Source: Lotus japonicus (taxonomy: Eukaryota > Streptophyta > Magnoliopsida > Fabales > Fabaceae). From it: a DNA stretch of 64,000 bases. A program made the translations under genes and the position numbers. The stretch is taken from positions 79,780,732 through 79,844,731 of the forward strand of contig NC_080044.1 of assembly GCF_012489685.1 (NCBI RefSeq), read 5' to 3'. This document shows positions 36,275 through 47,930 of this stretch, piece after piece. The number at the start of each line of letters is the position of its first letter. Position 1 is the first letter of the stretch. The notes beneath the pieces are model-generated. The model searched no databases. It had not been told where the DNA came from and saw nothing but the letters and a program-made list of their open reading frames with translations.

Positions 36275-36508
36275 GGCTTAATAGCTCTTTTGGTCCCTCA
36301 CTTATCACAATTTTGCACTTTTGGTCTCTTTAGGAAAAAATTAGCAAAATTAGTCCCTCATATTTACACACTTTTGCAGTTTTAGTCTAAATAGGGATCA
36401 TTTTTGCAAACAAATAAGCAAGGTGGAGGACCAAAAGTGCTAATTTTTTTATTGGGGACCAAAAGTGCAAAACCGTGATAAGTAAGGGACCAAGAAAGCT
36501 ATTAAGCC
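36275..36508. mobile_element. Mutator-like MITE with 9-bp TSD
   Basis: This 234-bp element starts GGCTTAATAGCTCTTTTGG and has inverted repeats of about 50 bp. It is flanked by perfect TTCAAATTA duplications at 36266-36274 and 36509-36517. Nine-base duplications and long TIRs define Mutator-derived MITEs. Confidence 0.95.
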
Positions 36509-36517
36509 TTCAAATTA

Positions 36518-37183
36518 TATGTGATGTTGCCTAGAGCCTAGAGGTGGATTATGGTAAAGATAAAAAAAAAAATCCCCTAACTGCACCCAAAGTGTTACTG
36601 GAATCAGCAAACTCCTATCCCCTCACCCCCTCTCTAAATATTTTAGCGTGTTGGACCAGAAAAGGCTTTATACATGACATGAATCATGATCTTTTTAATT
36701 AAGTAAACTTTTCAAAAGCCTACTTTATACATATTTAGTAATTCTTCTACACTTGATTTTAAGACAGTCAATTTGAGGAAGAAATTTCTATTAATAGCTT
36801 ATCACAGTTTCAAATTTGATTATAAAAAAAAGAAAAATATATCCAAACATCCTTTTTATGTGTTATAGGCTTCATGAACAGCCCTATCTGTTTTATCCCT
36901 AAAGACAAGTATAGATTAAGTGTTGCTCAAGTATTGTTTTTAATTTCAATGTACAATTAATCCAACAGTTGCACCAAGTTGTTACAACTGTTTTAATTCT
37001 TCCCCTTGAAGAAACTTATTCTGGGTTTCTTTGAAATCATTCCTGCATACTTTGATTGTCTCAAAGTTTATACCTTTAAATTGTTCTCTCCCATTACTGT
37101 ACTTGTTATCAACAATTATCATCACACAACACAGTTACTATAATAATATTTCAAAAAAAGAGGGAAAAACACTCAAGTTATTC
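36518..37183. other. No gene; upstream of the poly(A) polymerase pseudogene
   Basis: AT-rich, possibly including the former promoter and leader of the downstream pseudogene. Confidence 0.4.
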
Positions 37184-37498
37184 ATGAGGAGTTCTGGATT
37201 GAGAAACCACAATAATGTGCAGCAGCAACAATATGGAATAACAGAACCCATCTCATTGAGTGGACCAACTGAATATGATGTGATCAAGACCCTTGAACTT
37301 GAGAAGGTTCTGTTTGTGCTGCTATATAGTGAATTCTTCTTAGTTTTTTAGCTTTTTACAAGTTTTACTTTTGTGCTGAAATTGGACTCCCGATTTTCAG
37401 TACTTGCAAGATGCCAGTTTCTATGAGAATCAGCAGGAGACAATTAGTAGGGAGGAAGTGATTGGAAGGCTAGACCAGGTTGAGTTTAGTTTGTTGAT

Positions 37499-37700
37499 AG
37501 CATTGAATACTCTCAGTGTGTTTGGTTCTGCATTAGGAATTCTCATAATCACTTATGGGATTAGCTACAAATTAAAGTGTAGCTTCTGGGGTTACTTATG
37601 GGATTAGCATTGAATACTCTCAGTGTGTTTGGTTCTGCACTAGGAATTCTCATAATCACTTATGGGATTAACTACAAATTAAAGTGTAGCTTCTGGGGTT
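37499..37700. repeat. 107-bp tandem duplication in PAPS intron 2
   Basis: The segment starting AGCATTGAATACTCTCAG at 37499 repeats from 37606 with very few differences. Confidence 0.92.
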
Positions 37701-39664
37701 TCTGTGCTTCAGATTGTGTGCCCACTGAAAATCCAAACACATTGTGATTGCCATACTGAGAAATTGAGGGAAAGAAAAGAATATAGCTTCTTGGGAGAGA
37801 AATGTTCTAGTGCTTATCATTTGTGGAATTGAAATTTTTTATTTGGTTTTTTTATTTCATCTTATCTCATCTATGGCATTCAATGGATCTCCTTATGAAT
37901 TGATTTGTTTTGGATGTGATGTTGTAAAATGAATTAGATTGTGAAGGTTTGGGTCAAAACCATTAGCCATGCTAAGGAACTTGACAAACAAGTGGTACAA
38001 GAAGCAAAGGCCAAGGTTTTTACCTTTGGCTCCTATGGCTTGGGGTATGATTAAGAAGCTGTTTTATTTTCCAAACCCTTCTCACTATCTTTGCATCTTG
38101 CATTAAGCTTTGACTATTACCATTTTAATTCAAATTTTGCAGGTGCATGGTCCTGGAGCAGATATAGACGCTATATGTGTGGGACCTATATATGCATCCA
38201 GAGATGTATTTTAATTCTTCCCATTCTTTTTATTGCAAATAGGCTTTAAGGTCATATTTCCAACCTGCTAAAGTTGTTATTTGAATTGGCCTTAGAAGGA
38301 TTTCTTTGGCCAGCTACCTAAAATGTTATCTGAGATGCGAGAAGTAACAGAGTTGCACCCTGTACCTAATGCTTATGTTCCGCTGATGAAGTTCAAGTTC
38401 AATGGTGTTTCTATAGATCCCATTTATGCAAGATTATCCTTGTTGGTTATTCCGGAAGGAAGTGATTTATGGGAGATTAATAGGTTCAAGTTGTTCCATA
38501 CTTCCATCTGTCACTCTTTTAATTTAATTTGAAAGGTGATAATACCTATTGCATACCACTTAATGGTATGTTTTTTCTGTTGTTGGACAGGACTTGGATA
38601 TTTCACAGGACTCAGTATTACAAAATGCAGATGAACAAACTGTTCGTAGTCTTAATAGTTGTCGAATGACCGATCAAATCTTGCATTTGGTTCCAAATAT
38701 TCAGGTAATGTATATAAATTTTAAAGACAAGAGAAATTATCTTCAGCTTTCTGTGACTTTCTTCATTGATTGGGTTTCTGTTTATGAAATGCAGAATTTT
38801 CAAATGGCATTGAGATGCATCAGGCTATGGGCGAAGTGTTGTGGAGTTTATTCAAATGTATGTCAAAGCTCCTACTCTAGATGATATCTTTGGTGTTCTT
38901 TTATGTTTTGGCCTGAATTTATTCACTGCTATTTGTTATGTTCAGATTTTCCTAATGCTTCTTCATATGTTGTGCCCAGGCTACTGGTTTTCTTGGTGGT
39001 ATAAAGTATAAACTACACATTGCTTGCTCGAATATATCAGCTATTTCCCAATGCACTGCCGAATATGTTAGTGTCTCAGTTTTTCAGGGTATATACTCAG
39101 TGGCGTTGGCCAAATCCTGTAATGATTTGTCCTATTGAAGAAGGATCTCTTGGACTTCAAGTTTGGGATCCTAGTAAATATCCTAGGGATAGATCCCATC
39201 GGATGCCGATAATTACTCCTGTTTATCCTTGCTGGAATTCTAGTTACAATGTGTCTTCAAGTACATTGCGTATTATGAAGGATGAGTTTCAGAGAGGGAG
39301 TGAAATATGTGAGGTATGATTCTTTATTTTGTGCATGTTTGAGCTACGATTCCAGAAATATACTAGCATGTTTGTTGTGTTTTCTGTAAAGGTTGGCCAA
39401 TACTTTATTAATAATGATTTAATTTATAATTATACATGTTATTGAGATTGCTTAATGAGATGTTTCTGATATTTTTAGGCTATGGAGGCTTGCAAGGCTG
39501 ATTGGGATACTCTTTTTGTGTCTTATCCCTTTCTTGAAGCTCATAAGAATTATTTGCAGATAGTTATTTCTGCTGAAAATGTGGATGATCTTAGAGAATG
39601 GAATGGTTTGGTGAAGTCTCGTCTGCGCATGTTGACATTGAAGGTTTGTGTTGTTAGGGTATGA

Positions 39665-39765
39665 TTGGATACATAGTGAAAAACTATCGTGAATCACCAT
39701 GATTTTTAACCAAACGAAGTTGTGACTCACCGTGATTTTTCATCGTGTATCCAAACATGCACATA
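39665..39765. mobile_element. Small inverted-repeat MITE in a PAPS intron
   Basis: TTGGATACATAGTGAAAAA at the left is matched inverted by the right end (…CATCGTGTATCCAA). About 100 bp; no convincing TSD. Confidence 0.5.
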
Positions 39766-40762
39766 GATCTTTAGATATAAATAACCTTACTTCATTGTCT
39801 GTTAAACATCTAGATTGAGAAGCACACTTATGGCATGCTTCAATGCCATCCACATCCTGGTGACTTTTCTGACAAATCAAGACCTTTATACTGCTATTAC
39901 TTCATGGGTCTGCAACGGAAGCAGGGTCCTTTCAATGAAGGTGAACAATTTGATATAAGATTAGCTATTGAAAAATTTAGGCACACTATCAACATGTACA
40001 CTCTACGGAAACCTGGAATGGATATCAAGGTCTCCCATATAAAACGCTGAAAGATACCTAACTTTGTCTATCCTGGAGGGGTTCAACCTTCCACCCGCCT
40101 AAACTAACTTGGGAGAGAAAGCAAATTCAGAGTTAATTATTTCTGGCAAAGTGGCAATGGTCAAGCAGAAAAGTATCAAGAAGATAAAGTTTGTATTAGG
40201 AGCAAATGATGATAGGAAGGGTTGAAGGGAAAGCTAGCACAGGATATATGACTGATGACTTGAGAAATTCTAGGTGATACATCTAGAGAACCTGATGAGC
40301 TTGAAGATGATCTTGAGTATAGAAATCAAGTCAGAGATTTTGGTTAACATAAAAAACAACATCCTGGACTCTTCAAACTCAACGTCTGCAGCAGCAGTAG
40401 AACCAGTTGTTTCTAAAACAAAAACCACTTGTTGAACTAATCTATATACTCTAGTAGGGCCTTGGAGGAGCTTGAGGGTAACCTCTTAATATATCAATTT
40501 AGTACCTCTGCAGCAATAATAGATCATACTACCAGCTTTTCCTAATTGAGTGTGATTGTCTGAAATATGTGTCAAAGTTGCTCAAAACTTGGTCAGATCC
40601 GTGTATATTTGCTTCTTGATGTTGGTAGTTATTTTAGTATGTATTAGATAGAACTTGGATGATATCCTTTTCTCAAATGATGTGAGGTTAAAAAACGGTG
40701 AGAAATTATCAATATGTTGGTATGAATTTGCATTTCTTATTTTTTCTTTGATTTTACTGATA

Positions 40763-40799
40763 ACTAGTATACCGACCCGGGACCCGTGCCATGCACGGG
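40763..40799 (-). mobile_element. Helitron 3' terminus (minus strand)
   Basis: On the minus strand an 8-bp hairpin ACCCGTGC-ATG-GCACGGGT (40799-40781) precedes CCCGGGTCGGTATACTAG, ending CTAG at 40763 with A on the + strand at 40762. Canonical Helitron 3' end. The element extends to higher coordinates; its 5' end is uncertain (candidate near 45,595, or beyond 49 kb). Confidence 0.85.
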
Positions 40800-40939
40800 T
40801 AGCTTTTTTCCTAAAATTTTATAAAATTATTATATTTGAAATAATGTGGTAAAATTATATTTGAATTAATTATTATATATTTCTAATCTTTGAATTCTCT
40901 TGTGGTTGTTATGTGGTTACGTAATATATTACAATTTAT

Positions 40940-41075
40940 GGCCACCTGAGCTCCGGAGGGACCAAAACCAAACCTTTTGACAAAAGTTAGGGACTAAAGC
41001 CCACCTTTACTCCGGCGAGGGACCAATGTCAAACATTTGGTAAAGGTTAGGGACGAAAAACTTATTTAAGCCTAA
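40940..41075. mobile_element. Partial inverted-repeat element
   Basis: Contains GGAGGGACCAAAACCAAAC and related GGGAC(T)AAA blocks ending TTTAAGCCT. Similar in style to the Mutator MITE at 36.3 kb but degraded. Confidence 0.4.
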
Positions 41076-41079
41076 AATT

Positions 41080-43560
41080 AAATACTCCACATAGGTGCAA
41101 TGTTTCGCTTCAATTCCCTTCTATGACAATAAGAAAAAAAAAACCCTTCTTATAATCAAATAAATTTGTCTTGCTATAGGTGTATTGGGGAATTTTTGTT
41201 GGGGTTAAAACTGTAGAAATCATACTGTTAGCTGTCATCATATTAAAAGGCAAGATATGTTTACAAAGCTCAAGTTTAAGCAGCCTACCAAACCTCAATT
41301 GTATTTCATGAATAGCATGTCGAATAGCATAAGGTATAGAAGTTGTATTGTTCAACGTTGAAAATTAACTTATAAAATCTTGAGACAAACCAAAAACACT
41401 AACTTAAAGTGCTCAAAGTCTAATCAATATTCATTTAAGAGAGATTCAAGCAGCAGATGCTCCTTGAACAACAATCATTAAGCTTCCTCCATAATAAATT
41501 GCTGAGTACCCTTGCCGTTAGGAAAAGATATCCATGTCTGGAAAGTGGAAACTACATACCAATAATACCCTATCCATGTCTGAAAATTGAGCAATACATT
41601 GCTCTAATTACAAAAGTTAATAAATAGAAAAACTAATATCACTAAAGAAAATCTGAGGCCAAATTTTCATTGATAGACCTCAACAACTTAGGACTGCTCC
41701 CTACAACCTATGCAGCTTTTACAACTTCAATGCATAAGGATAAACATAAAGCAGCAACCTAGCTGCCTCCATCATTTCCAAGATAAAGGCAATCATATTC
41801 TCTAGAAGGCTTCTTCTATATTTCTGTCACATCTTCTCTTAAGTGTATTTCAAGGGGCTCTTCCAAAAAAGAAAATAATCTGAATGATTAATTAATAGAG
41901 ACATACTAAAGAAGCTAAGTCGGCTTTAATGGAGCTAAAGTGACACCAAAAGCAAAAACATTTCAAATATCTTCCCCAACATGATACAGTGTCCACTACT
42001 CCAGCTACGTCCACTCCTCTAGCCTTAGTCAGTCACAGCTTCTACAGCTGCTCTTCCAAACTCCAAGGCTGCTCCATTTATCGCAACTTGTTCAGAATTG
42101 GGTGTTAAAGCACTTGTAGTTTTTGTTTACAGAATCAAATAAGTTCTGAAAAATCAATTCAACTTGGAAATGAAGTTAAAAAGTCACTGTTTAGCAACTT
42201 TGAAAGCAAGCACCAGAAAGAAATCTTGAGCAAAATGAATACTCAAAGTGCAGAACAAACATAGAATATACGTATATACTAAACTTAGCAAAACGCCATA
42301 ATCACAGCAAATCAGAAACATAAAAAGCCAGACAAATTTTTTAACTCTAAAGCAATACTCATATTTGTTATTATTGCAGCAACAATGTCTTATAACCACT
42401 TAAGAGACCAAAGAAGTGAAGTGCTTTGCAAAATATATCAAAAGCAAGCTATTATCCAAACTTAAAGGTATCCCATAAAGCTTCAGCATTAAAACTTAAT
42501 TGGACAAAAAACAGTTATCATAAAGGAAATGCTCAAACTCATTCTTTTGGACTTTTCCATGACCCTAGTAGCTATAGAAGAAAATAAATCTACTTCAGCA
42601 AATCGTGACACATAAATTCTTATATTAAAATTCAAAGAGCACAATACATTTTCTTTTTGCTCTGCTTTTTTTTTCCTAACAAATGTTACTGAATTATTAT
42701 CTTTACTGAATCAAGAACCATAATCATCCATCAAAGATGCACCAATTAAGAATTTTTAAGTTGCTTCATGTGGAATTGTGAGATTGCAGTTTATAGGCTT
42801 CCATCTCATACAAACATTACAACATGAAAAAAGTAAAGCCCTTCTTTCTTAAAGGTTTTGCAAACAAACCTGAATTCTGAAAGCAACATGAGGTTGCAAT
42901 TTATAAGTAAAGCTTAAATATTTTCATTCTAATGAGTTCAGCTAGAATATTTTCATAATAATATCAGTTCAGATAAGATCTCATCCTCACTGCCACCTGC
43001 AAAATATAAGCTAGAGTAAATCAGTTGACGGTGATATCAGAGATGAAAGGGAATTTCAATAGGGGAGGAACTGAGTGAGGTTCATAAAGGTTTGTGGACC
43101 AATGCTTAGTTTAACATAGCACCAACATATTCTTATCCCTTCATTTATGAATGTCTCCTAATCATGAGTATTTCATATTGAATTCACAAACATATAAAGG
43201 AAGGGGAAAATCACTTTAGTTCGATAAAAGTCCCGCTCACTCAACATTTCAATCCTCTTGCTCCTCTACATAGAGTCCACCAACCATTATGCACTATCAC
43301 TAATAATCTTTCAACATATCAACCCATTATAGTAAAGAAGCATAGTTCTAAATCCAAAATACTTTTCTAGCAAAAGCAACATAGTCCCACAGGTCATGTT
43401 TTAAGAGAGGCCAAATAAGGATTTTTGACATCATCAGAAAGCTCTTGAAAAGAGAAAAACAATGATTCACAATAAGTGACAATAACCTAGGAAATAAATG
43501 CATCGGAAATAAAGGTGGGTCAACCTGAGATATCTTCACACATTTAAGGCTTTGGCAATC
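41080..43560. other. AT-rich Helitron interior, no gene recognised
   Basis: No family recognised on either strand. Consistent with intron or intergenic sequence inside the Helitron that ends at 40763. Confidence 0.35.
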
Positions 43561-43567
43561 TCTTTAC

Positions 43568-43661
43568 CAATAGAAACCAATACCATATGCAACCAAATAG
43601 AGCGTTGGCAAAAGCCACAAAGGAACCTGGTTATTCATCACTGAATCAATAACTTCCACAC
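43568..43661 (-). pseudogene. Unidentified membrane-protein exon
   Basis: 94 bp with ATGCAG before and GTAAAG after, open in one frame. It encodes VEVIDSVMNNQVPLWLLPTL then YLVAYGIGFYW, a hydrophobic helix. Exon-like; protein not recognised. Confidence 0.4.
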
Positions 43662-43669
43662 CTGCATAT

Positions 43670-44480
43670 CTTAAAAAAATTAGCACGTAGTGATCATGAT
43701 CATTATTTTACATACAAAGATGCACTAAAACAATAGAATAATAGAATCGTGCTACTAAGTAGCTCCCAAGACAACAACTTTCCCAAATCATTTATTTTTT
43801 TCAAACTTCTTAGCTAATTTGCATATCTAGTCATAGTGCAGCCTTCATTACCATTTTAATAGCCAATAGTTACTTGTTAAATTTCATCTAAATAGCATTA
43901 CGGATGGGGTGTATTTTAAGTCGTCAGGTGCATGTCCTAAGATTGTCAATAACTCAGCAAGTCCAAGACAGGTTTCCAAAAGCAGACAAAAAAATTCTTA
44001 ATGGAAAACAATCTATCTCTCAATAATCAAGTTTGAAACAATACTTATGAATGTGTGCATGGTTTGAATATAAAACCAGAGATAAATAACAAACAAAAGC
44101 TTAGGGGATATGAGGATCCATTTATCCACAAACACTTACCTACCCTGCCAGATTAACATAATACCCAAAAGTGTCTATTTAAGAGGATCCTGCAAGAAAA
44201 CAATTAAAATTATAAAAATCAGATTTTGAAGCACAGAATGAGAAAAAAAGTTGCATGATCAGAGGGGAAAGTAACTCTACGCATTATTTCTTTGAGATTA
44301 GAAGGTAGCATCTCTGCAAAATTGGTATAACCTTTAAAGACAGGAAGTTCCAAAACCTTGTAGTGTAGTTTAGACAAATCTCAATCACTAAACCACAAAC
44401 ACCGTAATCGCTCAAATGTGACTATGTGAGTAATACATGTAAATTATATATTATACACGTGTACAATTAAACACGTGATT
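43670..44480. other. No gene recognised
   Basis: AT-rich sequence without identifiable features. Confidence 0.35.
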
Positions 44481-44690
44481 AGTTTAGTCTGTTAGTTAGT
44501 TTCTAATTCTGTTAGTTTGTTAGGTTTGTTGTTAGTGCAGTTAGAAGAGTCTCTCTTAGATTCTGTTAGATTAGCACTTGTATAAATAGCTGATTCAATC
44601 AATGAAATATTATCTGATTCAGAATCTATCAAATTTCTCTCAATAGTGAGAGTCTGAGATATGTGGTGGAGATGATAGAGCAAACCAACT
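44481..44690 (+). mobile_element. Copia-like LTR remnant
   Basis: TGTTAGTTAGTTTCTAATTC at 44490, then a TATA box TGTATAAATAGCTG and AATCAATGAAAT, is the usual layout of short plant Copia LTRs. A 5-base TSD is at best imperfect, so borders are approximate. Confidence 0.5.
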
Positions 44691-45520
44691 TACCCTACCC
44701 GTTTTAGGAAAAGAAACCGTATGAGAGAGACCTCCTTTTGCAGAGAATTTCCTCCATACCTTCATCGTCTTAGCATTTCCCAGGACATGCAACAGAATAA
44801 CATCTGCAAGGAGGGGAATAGCATCTTCTTCCTTGTTGACAATTACATCTGTCGTGAAAAAAGAAAAAAGAAAAATTTCACTAAGCTAAGCACATATATG
44901 ATGGTAGGTCTTACATGAAAATTCCACAATAACGAAATTGGATAAGTGCTGAATCTAGCACGGTTGAGAACTCACCTTTGGCTCGATCATCGACTTCCAA
45001 ATACTACTTTTGTATGAAGCACGTTTAGAGTTCAGATGTGAGGAATTGAGAAGATTGCAAATCATCTAATTCATCCCTATTTATACTATGTTGCAGAAAG
45101 GTGCTGCAAAAAATTTAAATTTCAAATTTTGAATTAAACACATCTTACCAGCAAAACTTCACATGATTTCAAAAGCAAAGTGTGCATTAGGCTTAGAGAG
45201 GGTTCGGTTTCCGAAGGTCTAGGCTGCTAAAGTTCATCCTTGCAGCAGAAAGAAGACAAATGAAGAAAAAAACGTGTCTATTTTCTAATTGGATGGTTGT
45301 GGGTGGTTTACTAAATGGATAAAGATCAAATATGGTGAACCACTTAAATTTGAATCAATGCATGTTTTTTTTTGGTACACCAATTCATGTTCCACGTGTT
45401 GAATTCTAAAACTTGCCAAAAATAGTAATTCAAATTTCATTTAGAATTTTTTTTAATAATTCTGCTAACGTGGCGCAAGAATGGGGTGGTTCCTCTAGGC
45501 AAACTTTCCTTCTAATGGTT
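44691..45520. other. No gene assigned
   Basis: Minus-strand open stretches near 44,720-44,850 look faintly exon-like but match no family I know. Confidence 0.3.
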
Positions 45521-45597
45521 TCCCCTTTTATTTATATAATATAATATTTATTTATATTTATTTATTTATTTATATATATTGAGATGAGATGAGAGAA
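45521..45597 (-). mobile_element. Candidate Helitron 5' end
   Basis: On the minus strand: TCTCTCATCTCATCTCAATATATATAAATAA-type sequence running into AAAAGGGGAAACC. It resembles the TC-plus-TATATA starts of plant Helitrons and could pair with the 3' end at 40763. The exact TC is ambiguous because of GA repeats. Confidence 0.4.
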
Positions 45598-45852
45598 TCA
45601 AATTGACATACTAGTAGCAAAGTACACAAAAGACATACAAGTTTGTATTTTCATTCTCTACATTCAAGCCCCTATCAACAAAAAATTTGCTTCACTGCCA
45701 TCATTCACAATGGACAAAACATGCACATATGAACATTAGATTCATTGCAAGTAACCATTACGGACTTCAAAAAATGTAACAGACGCTTCTCTATGGGGAA
45801 GAATGACTCCATATTAAATAACTTTGACTATGCAGCTGACTTACTACATGTA

Positions 45853-47751
45853 TCATTTCTGAAAAAACAAAATTGGCCTATTGAAACCAGCCTTGCTACC
45901 AGTCAACCCTGAAGTGATATCTTCTACTGTTCTAAATCCAATCTACAATGAGTTAAATATTGCCTGTTAGAATCTGAATAAGAGTGTAATAAATAGGCAA
46001 AGAAGAAGAAATGCTTGTTTATTGCTAGTTGAGCAAACTTGAAATATGGAAAGCAACATTCCAAACAAATACTTGATACAAACCTTATCTAGCAGTATTT
46101 CCTGAAACTGTTCTGGACGAAACATAATATTGCGGAAGTTGGCAATGGTGGTCTGCATAATGAAAAAAAAAAATTATTTGATAACCCCATTTCTTATATT
46201 TAGCAAGTGATATCTGGCTAGGGGTAAGGAAACTTAAAAGCATAACAAAAAATTCAAACATTTGCAATTTGATAATGCACTAATGCATTAGTTGTTCCCC
46301 GAACATAAAATAGAATAGAACTATGGACGAACAAAAACAGAAGGACGTCTATCCATTTAAGCTAAGATTTGCTTTGTTCACAAGCAAAACCCTAAACAGC
46401 ATAGAGTAAGATTTCAGGAAATGATTCCACGCCATGCAGAAAATTTACAAAATGAATAGTTCCAAGAAATTTCTAGAGTAAATTTAATAAGTTAGCTAGG
46501 TTTCCCCTTCTCAGAACTCTTTGAAATATAAGATTGATAGTCACAAAAGGCAAGCTAATTGTTACCTCAGAGACATTACGATTGCTTACATATGACTTCC
46601 ATGGCTGAGGTTCCAACACAAAAATGTCACCCTGCTCAGAAGATAAAAGGTTTTACATATACAACATAATAGATTTAAAGAAATGTAGGGATGTTCGTGC
46701 GTGGTTTACCAGAGAACATGTGCACTACTAATCAGTCAAGTTAAGAAATGAATCATAGCCGGAACAGATAGAAGAACAGAAAAAAGGCATTGGAATAGAG
46801 TGGAGACATGGGGCCTTGAGAAAGAGTGCAGAAGAAAGCATCCATGATTACCGAGATAAATAGAATAGAAGGCGATGGTTGTGGGCTGTTTAGAATAGAA
46901 CATATGCGGCCATGAATTTTAGTCTAATTCTTAATTCACCATATAAACCACTTCCTATAGCTAGATAGGTCCCATATATCATGCCTTTTTCTTTGTCCAA
47001 CAACACTTTTTATATAAGCAATTAAGACTTCAAAGAGTAGATGGAAGGAGATGATACTTACAGGTTTGAGCAGCTTCCAAGTCTCTGAAAATAATGTAAT
47101 TAAACCGTCATCCCCCCAATTTAGATGTATCCATTTTGAGACACTCAAACTGCATGTCAGAAGGTAATTTATTTTCTCACAGATGCATTGGATATTAATT
47201 TAAATAATCATATTCAAATAATATGAATTTCATAGCAGAGAGGACATGTCAAGCAAATAAATGAAAATGAAGCAAAGGCTTGACAAATATGAAGGCAAGT
47301 GCACTCAAGCTGGAAAGGGCAAATTTTATAAATTCTGGGCATTAAAACATACAAAACTATAACATGAAGGTAATCCATTCAGATAGCAACTATCATGAAG
47401 AAGTCAACCCAAAAAAAGGCTGGAAAGGACCTCAAAAAGAAATTTCAAAGACACAATTTTAAACAGGACTGTTAGCATCCTAAAAGACACAGGGACTGGC
47501 AAATTTCTACCTTCCTCCCTTACAAAGTTTTATTTAGTTAAAATAAAAACCAACAACAACTTACCAAAGAATTGTATCATAGTGCTCTCCAGGTGGGTGT
47601 CAACTCTGAACAAAATTCTCTCGTTTAAATGAAACTATATCCATCAGATCAATTTTCTCCGAAGAAGATGGTTCTTTTGAAGTCTCATATGTATCGGCAT
47701 TAGACACCACCGCAACATTGTTCTCTGAATTATCTGCATGGTCCTTGTCCT
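45853..47751 (-). pseudogene. BIN3/MePCE-like RNA methyltransferase, 3' five exons
   Basis: Minus-strand exons with canonical borders: 47751-47565 (SSSEKIDLMDIVSFKRENF), 47149-47062 (SVSKWIHLNWGDDGLITLF), 46631-46566 (GDIFVLEPQPWKSYVSNRN), 46152-46084 (RPEQFQEILLDK), 45942-45853 (IGFRTVEDITSG…, stop). These form the C-terminal half of the BIN3 family, which caps small RNAs with a methylphosphate in animals. The N-terminal SAM-binding motif is missing. An in-frame TGA at 47602-47600 replaces a Trp codon. Upstream, the first exon is fused to a 21-bp tRNA-His stub. Non-functional. Confidence 0.9.
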
Positions 47752-47772
47752 TGACCACTAAACTACAGCCAC
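47752..47772 (-). pseudogene. tRNA-His 5' stub
   Basis: The first 21 bases of plant tRNA-His (GTGGCTGTAGTTTAGTGGTC…) on the minus strand, ending in the D-loop and joined directly to BIN3-like sequence. Here the acceptor strand is the canonical GTGGCTG, unlike the mutated copy at 35748. Confidence 0.8.
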
Positions 47773-47930
47773 TGCATGATATCCTGCGTCCAATAGTTTT
47801 ATGTATTACATACGTTTCTAACACTGCCCTCAAAATCAAAACCCGCGACGGCGACGGCTCCTTTTGCCCCACAAATGGACTTCAAGAAGGCTCTGCTCAC
47901 CGCCACCGCCACTGCATTCCCTCACCGCTC
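47773..47930 (-). repeat. Segment shared with 35,590-35,747
   Basis: Reverse complement matches the plus-strand segment upstream of the tRNA at 35748, with small indels. On the + strand it opens with an ATG (47875, MDFKKALLTATATAF), possibly the start of a former divergent gene. Confidence 0.85.

Larger units (their letters stand above)
37184..40106 (+). pseudogene. Nuclear poly(A) polymerase (PAPS) pseudogene with introns
   Basis: About ten exon blocks in order: 37184-37306 (ISLSGPTEYDVIKTLELEK), 37401-37478, 37938-38044 (VFTFGSYGLG), 38143-38205 (VHGPGADIDAICVGP, containing catalytic Asp residues), 38296-38456, 38592-38704, 38795-38857, 38980-39313 (QWRWPNPVMICPIEEGSLGL), 39479-39643 and 39814-40106 (GDFSDKSRPLYCYYFMGLQR). 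The enzyme adds poly(A) to pre-mRNA in the nucleus. Lesions: a base lost near 38036, a frameshift near 39010 and an in-frame TGA at about 40048. Most introns keep GT/AG, so it arose by DNA-level duplication and not by retroposition. A short C-terminal arm suggests a PAPS3-like or truncated form. Confidence 0.9.
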
